Shown piece by piece: positions 17,868 to 26,050 of a stretch of DNA of 64,000 nucleotides (positions are counted from its first letter, which is position 1; the number at the start of each line of letters is the position of its first letter). A program made the translations under genes and the position numbers. The DNA lies in contig NZ_OY762614.1 in the NCBI RefSeq assembly GCF_963666145.1, forward strand, positions 3,834,501 to 3,898,500, read 5' to 3'. The notes under the pieces are model-generated. The model did no database searches and was not told the origin of the DNA. It saw only the letters and a list, made by a program, of their open reading frames with translations. The stretch comes from an uncultured Desulfobacter sp. Its GTDB lineage: Bacteria; Desulfobacterota; Desulfobacteria; Desulfobacterales; Desulfobacteraceae.

Positions 17868-19306
17868 CAGGCCCCCTTGTATTTCTGGACGATATTGATC
17901 AGTGCCACAGCTTTTTCCTCCATCATCCCCACGCTGTTTTCCACAGCCCTGCTCAACAGGGTGTGGGAGAGCATAATTGGGATGGCCACGGAGAGGCCCA
18001 GCATGGTGGTCACCAGGGCTTCTGAAATGCCGCCGGACATCATTCTCGGGTCGCCTGTGCCGTGCATGGTGATGACATGGAAGGTGTCGATCATGCCGGT
18101 AACCGTTCCCAACAGTCCCAGCAGGGGCGCAATGGCGGCCAGCATACCCATGGTGGATAAAAATCGTTCCATGGGGGGGATCTCTTTGAGGATGGCTTCC
18201 TGGACCGCATTTTCCATGTCTTCCCGGGGGAGGTTTCGGCTGTCAACACCCGAACGGATGACCCGGATAACCGGATTTTTGCTGTACTGGTCGCAGGTTT
18301 CGGCACACGCCTCCCAGTTCCGAGATTCGGCCTGGGTTTCGATTTTGCTGCACACGGTTTCAAGGCTGATTTTACGCTTCAAAATGAAAAAAAGCCGTTC
18401 CAGGGTGATCAATGCACCCAGGGCCAGAATGGCCAGAATGGGCCAGACAATGGGACCGCCCTTGGGGATCTGGTCCACCAGGCTCAAATCATGGATCAAC
18501 TGGTTCAATGCCCCGCCCCGGGAAATGTCCATGGGGACGGCATCACTTTTGCCGGCCATGTACCGGGTCAGTTGGTCCTGCATGGCAGAGGGCGGCAGTT
18601 TGGACAGGGCATAGAGTTTATTTTCTCCGTGGCTGAAGTTGAGAAATCCTGTTTCTTTGTCCAGCCTGTATGCGGCTGTAAACGCACCAAGGATAAGTAT
18701 TTTACCCTCCTGGGTCTTCCCTTCACGGTTGACGATTGAACCGGTCTCAAGGCAGACAGAACCGCCCTGGTCAATCTGGTCAAACAGCAGATTGGACATG
18801 GCTTTGATCTGAGCCATCCCGGGAATAACCGAATTATCGGTCATGGCCGATAAAAATCGGGTGTCCGGCTGATACACCCCGGTCAGAAAGCTGTCATCCA
18901 GAAGGGAACGCACGTCCTTGGCATTCATGCGGATCACGCCGGACAATTCCTGAATCGTTCCCTGGGCGTCATCCAGTTTTGCCGTTAATTCGTCAGCTTG
19001 GGCCGTCAGGTCTTTATTTTTAGATTTAAGGGCTTTGAGTTCAACGTCAACGGCCGTGATCCGCTGCTTTAAATCAGCAATGGCCCGATCCAGTTTAGAT
19101 CTGTCCGCCAGAATTTCTCTGCGGCTTTCCTGGGCTGCCTTTTGGGCGGCAGACAGTTCGGCCGCCGCCTTCTGTTTCATCGCCTCTTCAATCTTTTGGG
19201 TTTCAATGCTGATTTCCCGCATATCCTTTGCCCATGCGAGTTGTCCCAAAAGGACCATTATACCCAGAACCGCCGTTGTCATCATATATAGGGTATTGTT
19301 TTTCAT
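17867..19306 (-). CDS. TtpC-like protein: coiled coil plus ExbB domain
   Basis: 479 residues. Signal-like N-terminus, a long coiled coil (about residues 30-125, heptads through ELKALKSKNKDLTAQADELTAKL), a periplasmic region, then three membrane helices with a full MotA/ExbB domain (LAAIAPLLGLLGTVTGMIDTFHVITMHGTGDPRMMSGG). This architecture matches TtpC of Vibrio TonB2 systems. It overlaps the DUF3450 gene by four bases. Two ExbB-type subunits in one cluster suggest a hetero-oligomeric motor. Confidence 0.88.
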   Translation of the reverse strand: MKNNTLYMMTTAVLGIMVLLGQLAWAKDMREISIETQKIEEAMKQKAAAELSAAQKAAQESRREILADRSKLDRAIADLKQRITAVDVELKALKSKNKDLTAQADELTAKLDDAQGTIQELSGVIRMNAKDVRSLLDDSFLTGVYQPDTRFLSAMTDNSVIPGMAQIKAMSNLLFDQIDQGGSVCLETGSIVNREGKTQEGKILILGAFTAAYRLDKETGFLNFSHGENKLYALSKLPPSAMQDQLTRYMAGKSDAVPMDISRGGALNQLIHDLSLVDQIPKGGPIVWPILAILALGALITLERLFFILKRKISLETVCSKIETQAESRNWEACAETCDQYSKNPVIRVIRSGVDSRNLPREDMENAVQEAILKEIPPMERFLSTMGMLAAIAPLLGLLGTVTGMIDTFHVITMHGTGDPRMMSGGISEALVTTMLGLSVAIPIMLSHTLLSRAVENSVGMMEEKAVALINIVQKYKGA

Positions 19307-20073
19307 TGGACCACAATCCTTCCTAACGGCAGGGTTAATATTTCAACGGGTTGGCGTTTGGACCCCATATCTATGGCGGCCTGAATGGTTTTCAGATAGG
19401 TCTCCTCCAGGGGCTGCCATGCCTTTTGGGCCGGATTGAAGAACCCGCATTGCCGTTTGTCCAGGGTTTGGTAAAAAAGGCGCAGGCGGCCGAGTCTGAA
19501 TATGTTGACCAGGGTCTCTTCACCGGAAAGGGGGATGGTCTGCTGGTAGACTTCAATGGTCGTACCGTATTCGGTTTCCACCAGAAGGGCTTCCATTAAT
19601 TTCCTGAATTTCTCGCTTACAGGGGCTTCGGGGTTGGCGTTTAATGCTTCAAGGGTTTGAATCCTGTTTTGACGCTCCTCTTGTAAAAAAGGCAGATCGT
19701 TGCTGCTTAAGGTTTTAAGTTTATCTAACAGGGCACAAAGATATGGCGCCATTTGACTTTCAATTTCGGCAATATCCGCCAATTGCTTTATCGTTTGGGT
19801 TATATCTGAAATCAGTACTGTTTTCCGGGTCGCTTCAGTATCCCGTTCTTGCTCGACCATGGTCAGTTCCTTTTCCAGGGCTTCGAATTCCAAGGTCTTT
19901 TTCTCTTTTTCAGTGCGCCATTGGGCTTCCTGGGCCTGGGTTTTCTGTTCAATGCCTACTGCCTCATGCACGGGCGCTTCGATCTGTTTTTTCACATTCC
20001 CGGCCAGGGCCTCACAGGACCATGACAGTGTGAGTAACAAGACAAGCTGTATGGCCGTTTTGCCTTTGATCAT
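19303..20073 (-). CDS. DUF3450 family exported coiled-coil protein
   Basis: 256 residues from ATG 20073 (GGAG six bases upstream); an alternative ATG lies at 20085. Signal peptide (MIKGKTAIQLVLLLTLSWSCEALA), an N-terminal coiled coil, and a C-terminal region ending LTLPLGRIVVQ. DUF3450 genes typically precede ttpC in TonB2-type clusters, as here. First gene of the uptake operon. Confidence 0.82.
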   Translation of the reverse strand: MIKGKTAIQLVLLLTLSWSCEALAGNVKKQIEAPVHEAVGIEQKTQAQEAQWRTEKEKKTLEFEALEKELTMVEQERDTEATRKTVLISDITQTIKQLADIAEIESQMAPYLCALLDKLKTLSSNDLPFLQEERQNRIQTLEALNANPEAPVSEKFRKLMEALLVETEYGTTIEVYQQTIPLSGEETLVNIFRLGRLRLFYQTLDKRQCGFFNPAQKAWQPLEETYLKTIQAAIDMGSKRQPVEILTLPLGRIVVQ

Positions 20074-20138
20074 CTTCTTCTCCATATTTTCATTTAAACT
20101 GATCTCTTCAGTAAAAAACAATTAGGTAGAAAATAAAA

Positions 20139-20192
20139 AAGCCAAAAAGGATCGTTGTGTCCAAAATCTCGACACATCTACCTTCTTGGCTT
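20139..20192 (-). terminator. Leader hairpin, possible attenuator of the uptake operon
   Basis: A 12-base arm AAGCCAAAAAGG (20139-20150) pairs with CCTTCTTGGCTT (20181-20192), with an inner TGTGTC/GACACA stem (20156-20161/20171-20176). Read on the minus strand the stem is followed by TTTTTTATTTT, the form of an intrinsic terminator. It lies about 65 bases before the first gene, so it would act in the leader. Confidence 0.55.
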
Positions 20193-20326
20193 TGGTTAAT
20201 TTTATGAGTACTAAATAACAGGGTGTTGCATGCGCCTTCTTGACGCGTTTTGCCCTTTAAATCATATCGATTTTTGGTTGTCAAGGCGGGATATTAGCTG
20301 GTTTTATTAAAAAAAGAAATTCCCCC

Positions 20327-20353
20327 TTGACAATTATAATCAAACCCTATTAA
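20327..20353 (+). promoter_or_regulatory. Possible sigma-70 promoter of the porin pseudogene
   Basis: TTGACA at 20327-20332 and TATTAA at 20348-20353, with a 15-base spacer that is shorter than ideal. It sits 80 bases before the porin start. Confidence 0.35.
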
Positions 20354-20433
20354 GCATGGCTGGGCTAAAGAAAAATGTTTGCAGAATTAAATAAGTTTAA
20401 GCTTACAAGTAGTGCGTCTTTTTAAGGAGGAAA

Positions 20434-21064
20434 ATGAAAAATTTTTTAATTGCCATGTGTTGCGTTCTTGCTGTGGCTGGTTTACGCCCAGGCGGCAGAT
20501 TGGAATTTTTAGGGCGCTGCCATTGTCAAGACATTCTGGGCGGACAAAGACCATAAAGACGGCGGCAATAACCCTGATACACAATTTGCCCAAGGGTTGT
20601 CCGGTGAGTCTGTGATCGCGGTTGAGGTTAAAGTCAGTGATACAATAACGGCCTTGTTTGAATATGGTGCTGCCGATGGCGTGGTCGATGTCAGATATCT
20701 TTACGGGGTCTGGAGTTTTGGTGCAGGCTCCCTTGAGATCGGTAAGGATGACAGCACCCTGGCCCTTCCGGGGGCTGACCAGGTATATGCCGAGGACGTA
20801 GGTCTTGGCGGCTGGGGTGAAATGTCCTCCACCAAGAAAGGCCAGATCAGACTGACCTTCGGGGGTTTTCAGATTGCCTTCAGGAGACCTGATTCCACAT
20901 ACAATGACGGTACCAACAATATCCAAGACAACACAGACAACATTATGCCGTCCATCGAAGCCAAGTACACCTTTTGCTGCAGATAACTATACTGTGATGA
21001 TCAACGGCGGTTATCATACCTTTGACATCGGCGCCAATGACGAGGATATCACCTCATATGTCAT
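20434..21064 (+). pseudogene. Porin pseudogene, 5' part
   Basis: ATG 20434 follows AAGGAGG and begins a signal peptide (MKNFLIAMCCVLAVA). Near 20477 the frame shifts by one base; the mature N-terminus then reads AQAADWNF, an in-frame TAG (20510-20512), GAAIVKTFWADKD and on through porin-like beta-strands (VRYLYGVWSFGAGSLEIGKD). The gene is then cut at 21064 by the ISKra4-like element and resumes at 22586. Outer-membrane beta-barrel porin by style. With a frameshift, a stop and an insertion it is not functional. Confidence 0.8.
21057..21064. repeat. 8-bp target-site duplication, left copy
   Basis: TATGTCAT immediately before the ISKra4-like element, repeated at 22586-22593. Confidence 0.9.
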
Positions 21065-22585
21065 GGGCGCATTCCCATTTTCCCGGTTTGAAAAAAGCCT
21101 ATCTTTGAGAACAAAAAACGTGATAGTTTCTGTTCGCTGAGACGACTATAAAAATGGACTGTGCTGATGAAAAAAGCTGAAGATTGCAATACTGTTGAGG
21201 AAGTCTATGCTTGCCTGAAAGAACTGGAAGACGATCCGAGGTTGGTTCGCAATGCTCAAGAATTGGAGCAGGTAGAACGTGAAATACTTGGGTATACGAA
21301 TCGACTGAGTGCCTTGCTTTTAAAAAAAGCATCCAGGGCTCATTAAATTCCTATGATCAGGTCGATCAAGAAAAAGAATTGATGTCCAGCTGGCCGGGCC
21401 GGATGAAAAGCGAAGGGCTTGAGACCGTTTCGATTCAGTGTTGTACAGGTAGTTCTGTTGATGTTCGTGTTCGATATTATCGGCGATCCTGTGACCGTCG
21501 AAATCGAAAAAGATATAAAGGTGCCTACGCCGGTTTAATCCTTCTTGGAATCCATGATCGCTGCTCACCAGCTTTGGCTTCTATGGTGAGTGCCTGGTCG
21601 GCCTTATTGAGTTCTTTTGAAGAAGTCCGTCAAGTGCTTTGTGATCATGGTATGGTGTTGGATATAAAGGTTATCCGTAAACTCACCTATCGTTACGCAG
21701 AACGGGCCCGAGCCGAGCAACAAGCGGGGCGAATCCCACTAAATGAGAGAGATTCACTTGAAGGGCGACGGGTGGTTATAAGCACCGATGGTGGACGCAC
21801 ACGGTTAAGAGAGAAGAAAAGAGGTCCCAAAACCCCAAAAAATAGAACCCGATTTCGTGGGGCGTGGCGAGAACCCAAACTTTTGATTATTTATGTGGTG
21901 GATGCCCAGGGAAAACAAGAAAAAAGCTTCTCACCATTTATTGATGGCAGTTTCAGCGGTCCGGATGGCATATTCCTCCTGTTAAAGGGGTATTTGAACG
22001 CCCTTCATATCCAGAAGTCCGATAAAATACTGTTTGTTGCAGATGGAGCACATTGGATTTGGAACCGGATCCCCGGACTGATCAAAGCATTGGGTTTGGC
22101 TCCTCAGCGAGTATATGAACTTCTTGATTTTTACCATGCCGTGGAGCATTTGGGTAAAGTATCAGCCCTAAAGAAGACCTGGTCATCCAAGGAGCGCAAA
22201 CGCTGGGTGTCAAAACAGCGGGGCTTCCTGCTGAAAGGAAAAGCCGCTGACGTAGTACAGGCCGTCCAGACACTTTGTCGAGGCAGAAACAGTAAGGCTA
22301 TTAAGACGGAACGGGATTATTTTGTGCGCAATGAAAGACGGCTTGATTTCCCAACTGTAAAAGCGTTGAATTTACCTATTGGCAGCGGTGCTATTGAAAG
22401 TTCAATTCGTAGGGTGGTGAATTTACGTCTGAAAGGTCCATGCACTTTTTGGTATCGGGAAAATGCAGAAAAAATGATTATGCTACGATCATACTTTAAA
22501 GCAGGGCGTTGGGATTGTTTGAAACTCATGGCAACCACGCACAATCCAATGCCGGCGGCATGACCGGGAAAATGGGAATGCGCCC
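21065..22585 (+). mobile_element. ISKra4-like insertion sequence (1521 bp)
   Basis: Terminal inverted repeats of 23 bp are perfect: 21065-21087 and 22563-22585 (starting GGGCGCATTCCC). The element is flanked by an 8-bp target duplication. It holds a two-frame transposase. Excision plus loss of one duplication rejoins the porin as ITSYVIGLGGD, in frame. Perfect ends point to recent insertion. Confidence 0.95.
21161..22563 (+). CDS. ISKra4-family transposase, made by -1 frameshift
   Basis: The first frame starts at GTG 21161 (or ATG 21167) and ends at TAA 21346. At 21319-21328 it contains CTTTTAAAAAAAGC, a T TTA AAA / A AAA AAA slippery run. A -1 shift there enters a frame with no stop until 22563, giving about 466 residues. 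The second frame alone (from 21379) would lack the N-terminus. Family hallmarks: VVISTDGGRTRLREK, RGAWREPKLLIIYV, ELLDFYHAVEHL and LPIGSGAIESSIRRVVNLRLKGP. The stop overlaps the right terminal repeat. Probably active. Confidence 0.88.
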
Positions 22586-22593
22586 TATGTCAT
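22586..22593. repeat. 8-bp target-site duplication, right copy
   Basis: TATGTCAT immediately after the ISKra4-like element, matching 21057-21064. Confidence 0.9.
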
Positions 22594-22879
22594 CGGGCTT
22601 GGCGGGGATGCGTCATTTGGTGCCTTTACCCTTGCTGCAAGCATCTATTTCGGCCAGAATGTCGGCAATCTGGTTGACGGTGATGAAGATGTCAACAACG
22701 GATATGCTGAATATGACGGTACCCGTGTAATCGATAATGATGCGCTGGTGTACCGGGTGGTGCTCAGCTATACATTCAATGATATGGTTTCAGCCCAGGC
22801 CGGTTATGGCTACATGGAGACAGAGCTGGACGATGCTGCCTCAACTTATTTTGGTGCCAAGTGGCAGATTGAATTTTAA
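22586..22879 (+). pseudogene. Porin pseudogene, 3' part
   Basis: Continues the porin frame after the insertion (VIGLGGDASFGAFTLAASIYFGQNVG... to FGAKWQIEF). The final Phe and alternating strand pattern are typical of outer-membrane barrels. The first 8 bases are the second copy of the target duplication. A terminator follows. Confidence 0.8.
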
Positions 22880-22917
22880 ATCCATTCCTCTGCTGGTTTG
22901 AATATTCTGCATAGAAA

Positions 22918-22949
22918 CAAAAAAGGACTCTTGAGCCGGGTCCTTTTTT
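22918..22949 (+). terminator. Rho-independent terminator of the porin gene
   Basis: AAAAAAGGAC and GTCCTTTTTT form a stem around a 12-base loop, with the T-run on the plus strand, 40 bases after the porin stop. Confidence 0.8.
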
Positions 22950-23013
22950 GCGATGGTATGTAACACGCGTGTCCGATAACGGATTTTATCAATGCCTGCC
23001 CAATGTCATTAAC

Positions 23014-24174
23014 TTAACGAAGCGGCTGGTATCCATAGTGGAAACGACCGCCTCTTTTATTAAAATTTCTCGGATATTTACGACTCGGCCTTATGGGCTC
23101 AATAGTTTTTACCACTACCTCATGAATATCGGATATCAATTTCGTCACGGTCTCTAAAGGTTTGAGAAACAAGAGAGGGATCTCATTCTTTACTTTTGAC
23201 AAAGCCTGGGCAAAATTTCTTTGATATCGATAAATACGATTTTCGGTATTTTGGTCAATTACGGCCTGAGTCGGGTATATTAATGCTGAGATCAGGTTTT
23301 TTGAAAACACTTTAGCGTGAAAATCCATATACACTGAAAGAACCGATTTGCCGGAGAAGTTTTCTATTTCAATCCACTGTTTCATTGTTTTGTAATCTTC
23401 TTCCACAGGCCATCTAAAATGATAAAGTCCTGCAAATAGTTCGTATGGGTGGCTCTGTGTATCAAGCAAGGAGGTTATCAGAATCTCTGATTCTCCGTTA
23501 TCAAGTTCCACTCGGATTAATCTCAATTTCAAGGATCTGAGATCCAATCCCATCTCTTTACAAGGGTGGATAGAGCTTGGGAATGCTGCCAACTCCCGTT
23601 CACCAATGCTTTTGGATTCAATAATGGCATCCACTGAAATCTTATTTAAAGAAGCAAACATCTGTGAGACTCTTGCCATGGGGCATTTGTCCCCTTGTCT
23701 TGGATTCCAAACCCCAAAATGTGTAGAAATGGCTTCTATTCGAGGTAAACGTACAGTTGTTCCGTCTATGTCAAGCAGGTTAAATCCATACCATTGCTCT
23801 TGCTTAAAATTTCATAAAAGTAGCTGGTCAAACGCATATTGAGATTTATGAAAGCTTCATATTTCAGTTTCATCCTTGCTTTAGCCAAAGCCGCTTTGGA
23901 AACAATTCGTTTGACCACTTTAAATCCAAAAACAGATTTGAAGAAATGATCAAGTTCGTCCTGATACGAACCTTTAACCATATTTATGAGAAAGAATATC
24001 AAGGTTGAAAAAGTAAGTTTTCGTTTGCGGATAAAATCGGTTGGACTTTGGCGATGTTGCTTGATAAATTGATCCGAATTGATGATTTCTTGGAGAAATC
24101 CGATCAACCCGGCACAGATGTTGGAAATCAGATTCTGTGCCAACGTTGTTAAATTTGTTAAAAAGTTTCGGCAT
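23014..24174 (-). pseudogene. IS4-type transposase, two frameshifts
   Basis: Reading from ATG 24174 (GGAG upstream), MPKLF must slip at a T-run to continue as TNLTTLAQNLISN. The frame then holds RKRKLTFSTLIFFLINMVKGSYQDELDHFFK, typical of IS4-like transposases. It shifts again near 23775 to read YGFNLLDIDGTTVRLP with the first catalytic Asp, and ends RKYPRNFNKRGGRF at 23014. Two independent frame breaks make a defunct gene. I could not define terminal repeats, so the element limits are not stated. Confidence 0.82.
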
Positions 24175-24353
24175 GATATGCTCCTTTCTTTTTGATAATT
24201 CGGAACTATTATTAGATTTGAGTATATCATGTCAAACTTGAAAATTTAATATTTATATATAAATTCAATTGGTTGACGGGGATGGTGGTTTGTTTCAACG
24301 AATCCCGAAAGTTGAGGATTAAGGGTTGTTTCAATCTCCGCCGCAGGAAAACA

Positions 24354-24862
24354 ATGACATTAGAAAGAAAAATAGCAAAAATATTCTATTTGACAGATGA
24401 AAATTGGATGAAACATGCAAATCCTATCAGTGTTTGGACTATGTATTCAGTTCTACCCATCATCATTATTTCCTTTTGGAGCAGGATATGGATTGGTTGG
24501 TGGTGTCTGCTTCCTGGAACTCTATCTGTTTTAGGATGTTTTTTAATCCGATTGTGTTTAAAAAACCAAAATCAACAAAAAATTGGGCTTCCAAGGCAGT
24601 TCTTGGTGAGCGGGTCTATCTGAATAGAGATAAGGTGAACATTCCAGACCACCACAATGTACCTTTATACAACATTTTAAATACCATATCTTCAGCAGGA
24701 TTACTCCTGGCTATATGGTCAATCGTTTATTATTCACTATGGGGAGCGGTCTTAAGTTTAACTCTGGCGTATCTTGGTAAAAGCTGGTTCCTTGATCGAA
24801 TGGTGTGGTTATTCGAAGATATGAAGAATAAAAATGAAACATACAAAAGTTGGGAGTATTGA
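24354..24862 (+). pseudogene. DUF6653-like membrane protein with a frameshift
   Basis: ATG 24354 starts KIAKIFYLTDENWMKHANPISVWTMYSVLP, then hydrophobic WSRIWIGWW. Near 24537-24547 (a GTTTTTT run) the frame must shift to continue as MFFNPIVFKKPKSTKNWASKAVLGERVYLNR and on to the stop at 24862. Both halves read as a single DUF6653 protein of about 169 residues with three or four membrane segments. The break is at a homopolymer, so a sequencing error is possible. Function unknown. Confidence 0.65.
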
Positions 24863-24935
24863 TAAGAAAAAAACGAGTTTCGCAATATACTTGCTCGCAT
24901 GATCCATAATATGTGTAATAAATAAAGATTTGACA

Positions 24936-25640
24936 ATGAATTTCAATCACGAAAAGACCAAAACTCGATTCCTTCAAAGTTTCCAATTGTTAAATTGCAT
25001 GCAATTGATCTTAGGCTTATTTATCATGGCCTTGGGCGTCTCGCTTTCGGTAAAGGCTGATCTTGGAGTGACTCCAATTTCCTGCGTACCTTACATTTAC
25101 AGCCTGGTTGTCCCTTTTTCATTGGGAAAACTGACGATTTTCATGAATGCCATCTTCATATTGCTTCAAATTGCCATTTTACGCAAAAAATATCGATATA
25201 TACAGTTGATACAATTCCTTGCTGTGATTTTGCTGGGTTATTTTATTGATTTTACCCTTTATCTGATCTCAGGAATTAATCCCACGACCTATTTGGGGCA
25301 ACTGCTCATCCTATTGACAAGTTGCGCCTTCATAGCACTCGGCGTCTTTCTTTTTGTTAAGGCCAATATCACTTATATCCCAGGAGATGGATTACTTGTC
25401 GTCATTTCAAAAACATTCAAGAAAGAGTTTGGAAAAGTCAAAATATGCTTTGACTGTTCGATGGTTATTATCGGCGTTGTCAGTTCATTCTTTTTTTTGC
25501 ATAAATTGGCTGGGATAAGAGAGGGAACTATTCTTGCGGCCCTAATTGTCGGCCTTTTGGTTCAGCTATATGAAAAAATATCACATCTCCTGTCAAGAAA
25601 ATTGTCACGAACAGCAAAACCGAGTGAATCTGTGCAATAA
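24936..25640 (+). CDS. YczE/YitT-like multipass membrane protein
   Basis: 234 residues with five or six hydrophobic helices. The signature-like GVSLSVKADLGVTPISCVPYIYS and the later GVFLFVKANITYIPGDGLLVVISK are internal repeats typical of the YczE/YyaS/YitT (DUF6198-like) family. Start ATG 24936 was chosen (TTG 24930 also in frame); the ribosome-binding site is weak. Possibly a small-molecule or ion transporter; substrate unknown. It is a lone gene between decayed DNA and the RT-like operon, and AT-rich like that operon. Confidence 0.7.
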   Translation: MNFNHEKTKTRFLQSFQLLNCMQLILGLFIMALGVSLSVKADLGVTPISCVPYIYSLVVPFSLGKLTIFMNAIFILLQIAILRKKYRYIQLIQFLAVILLGYFIDFTLYLISGINPTTYLGQLLILLTSCAFIALGVFLFVKANITYIPGDGLLVVISKTFKKEFGKVKICFDCSMVIIGVVSSFFFLHKLAGIREGTILAALIVGLLVQLYEKISHLLSRKLSRTAKPSESVQ

Positions 25641-26050
25641 CCATATAACCGGACATCACTGATAATGCCTAATGAATGACAGATGATGATCTGCGCTATC
25701 CGATTATCTCAGGTAACCATACCAATTTTTATGTAACTCTATGTGGGATGACTATATCTCTTTAATTGAATCATCAAAATAGACGTACCCAGCCTGGTAT
25801 GCTAAATATTTGTAGAACAAATTGAAATTGGGAAAGAATATCCATGCCTGATACCAAAATTTATCAAAACGTTTATTTTTTTACTGATATTGCTTATGGG
25901 AATAAGCCTGCGTTTACCTGTCCAGTCTTTGGTTGCACTGGGATATTGTGAGAAAACAAGCATCACAAGGCATGGGCCGTAGGCATAACTAAACCCGAAA
26001 AATGCGCTGGCTCATCCGGATCCAAATCGTATCAAAAATGAGGTAATCCT
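25641..26050 (+). other. 410-base leader before the RT-like operon
   Basis: No large gene. It contains a possible 35-codon frame at 25844-25951 and AT-rich stretches suited to promoters. DRT systems sometimes carry an upstream structured RNA; I see no clear conserved hairpin by eye, so none is called. Confidence 0.4.
25844..25951 (+). CDS. Possible 35-residue small protein
   Basis: ATG 25844 preceded at 12 bases by GGGAAAG and followed by 34 codons (MPDTKIYQNVYFFTD... PVFGCTGIL) to TGA. Two Cys near the end. It may be a fragment of a decayed gene or a chance frame. Reported only because it precedes the RT-like operon. Confidence 0.2.
   Translation: MPDTKIYQNVYFFTDIAYGNKPAFTCPVFGCTGIL

Noticed and set aside
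20510..20512. In-frame TAG in the porin as pyrrolysine
   Set aside because: The same gene has a frameshift a few codons earlier and an IS insertion; a porin has no known pyrrolysine. Simple decay is the better reading.
22950..24270. Full IS boundaries for the IS4-type transposase
   Set aside because: I compared flanks on both strands and found no convincing terminal inverted repeats or target duplication, so only the pseudogene is reported.
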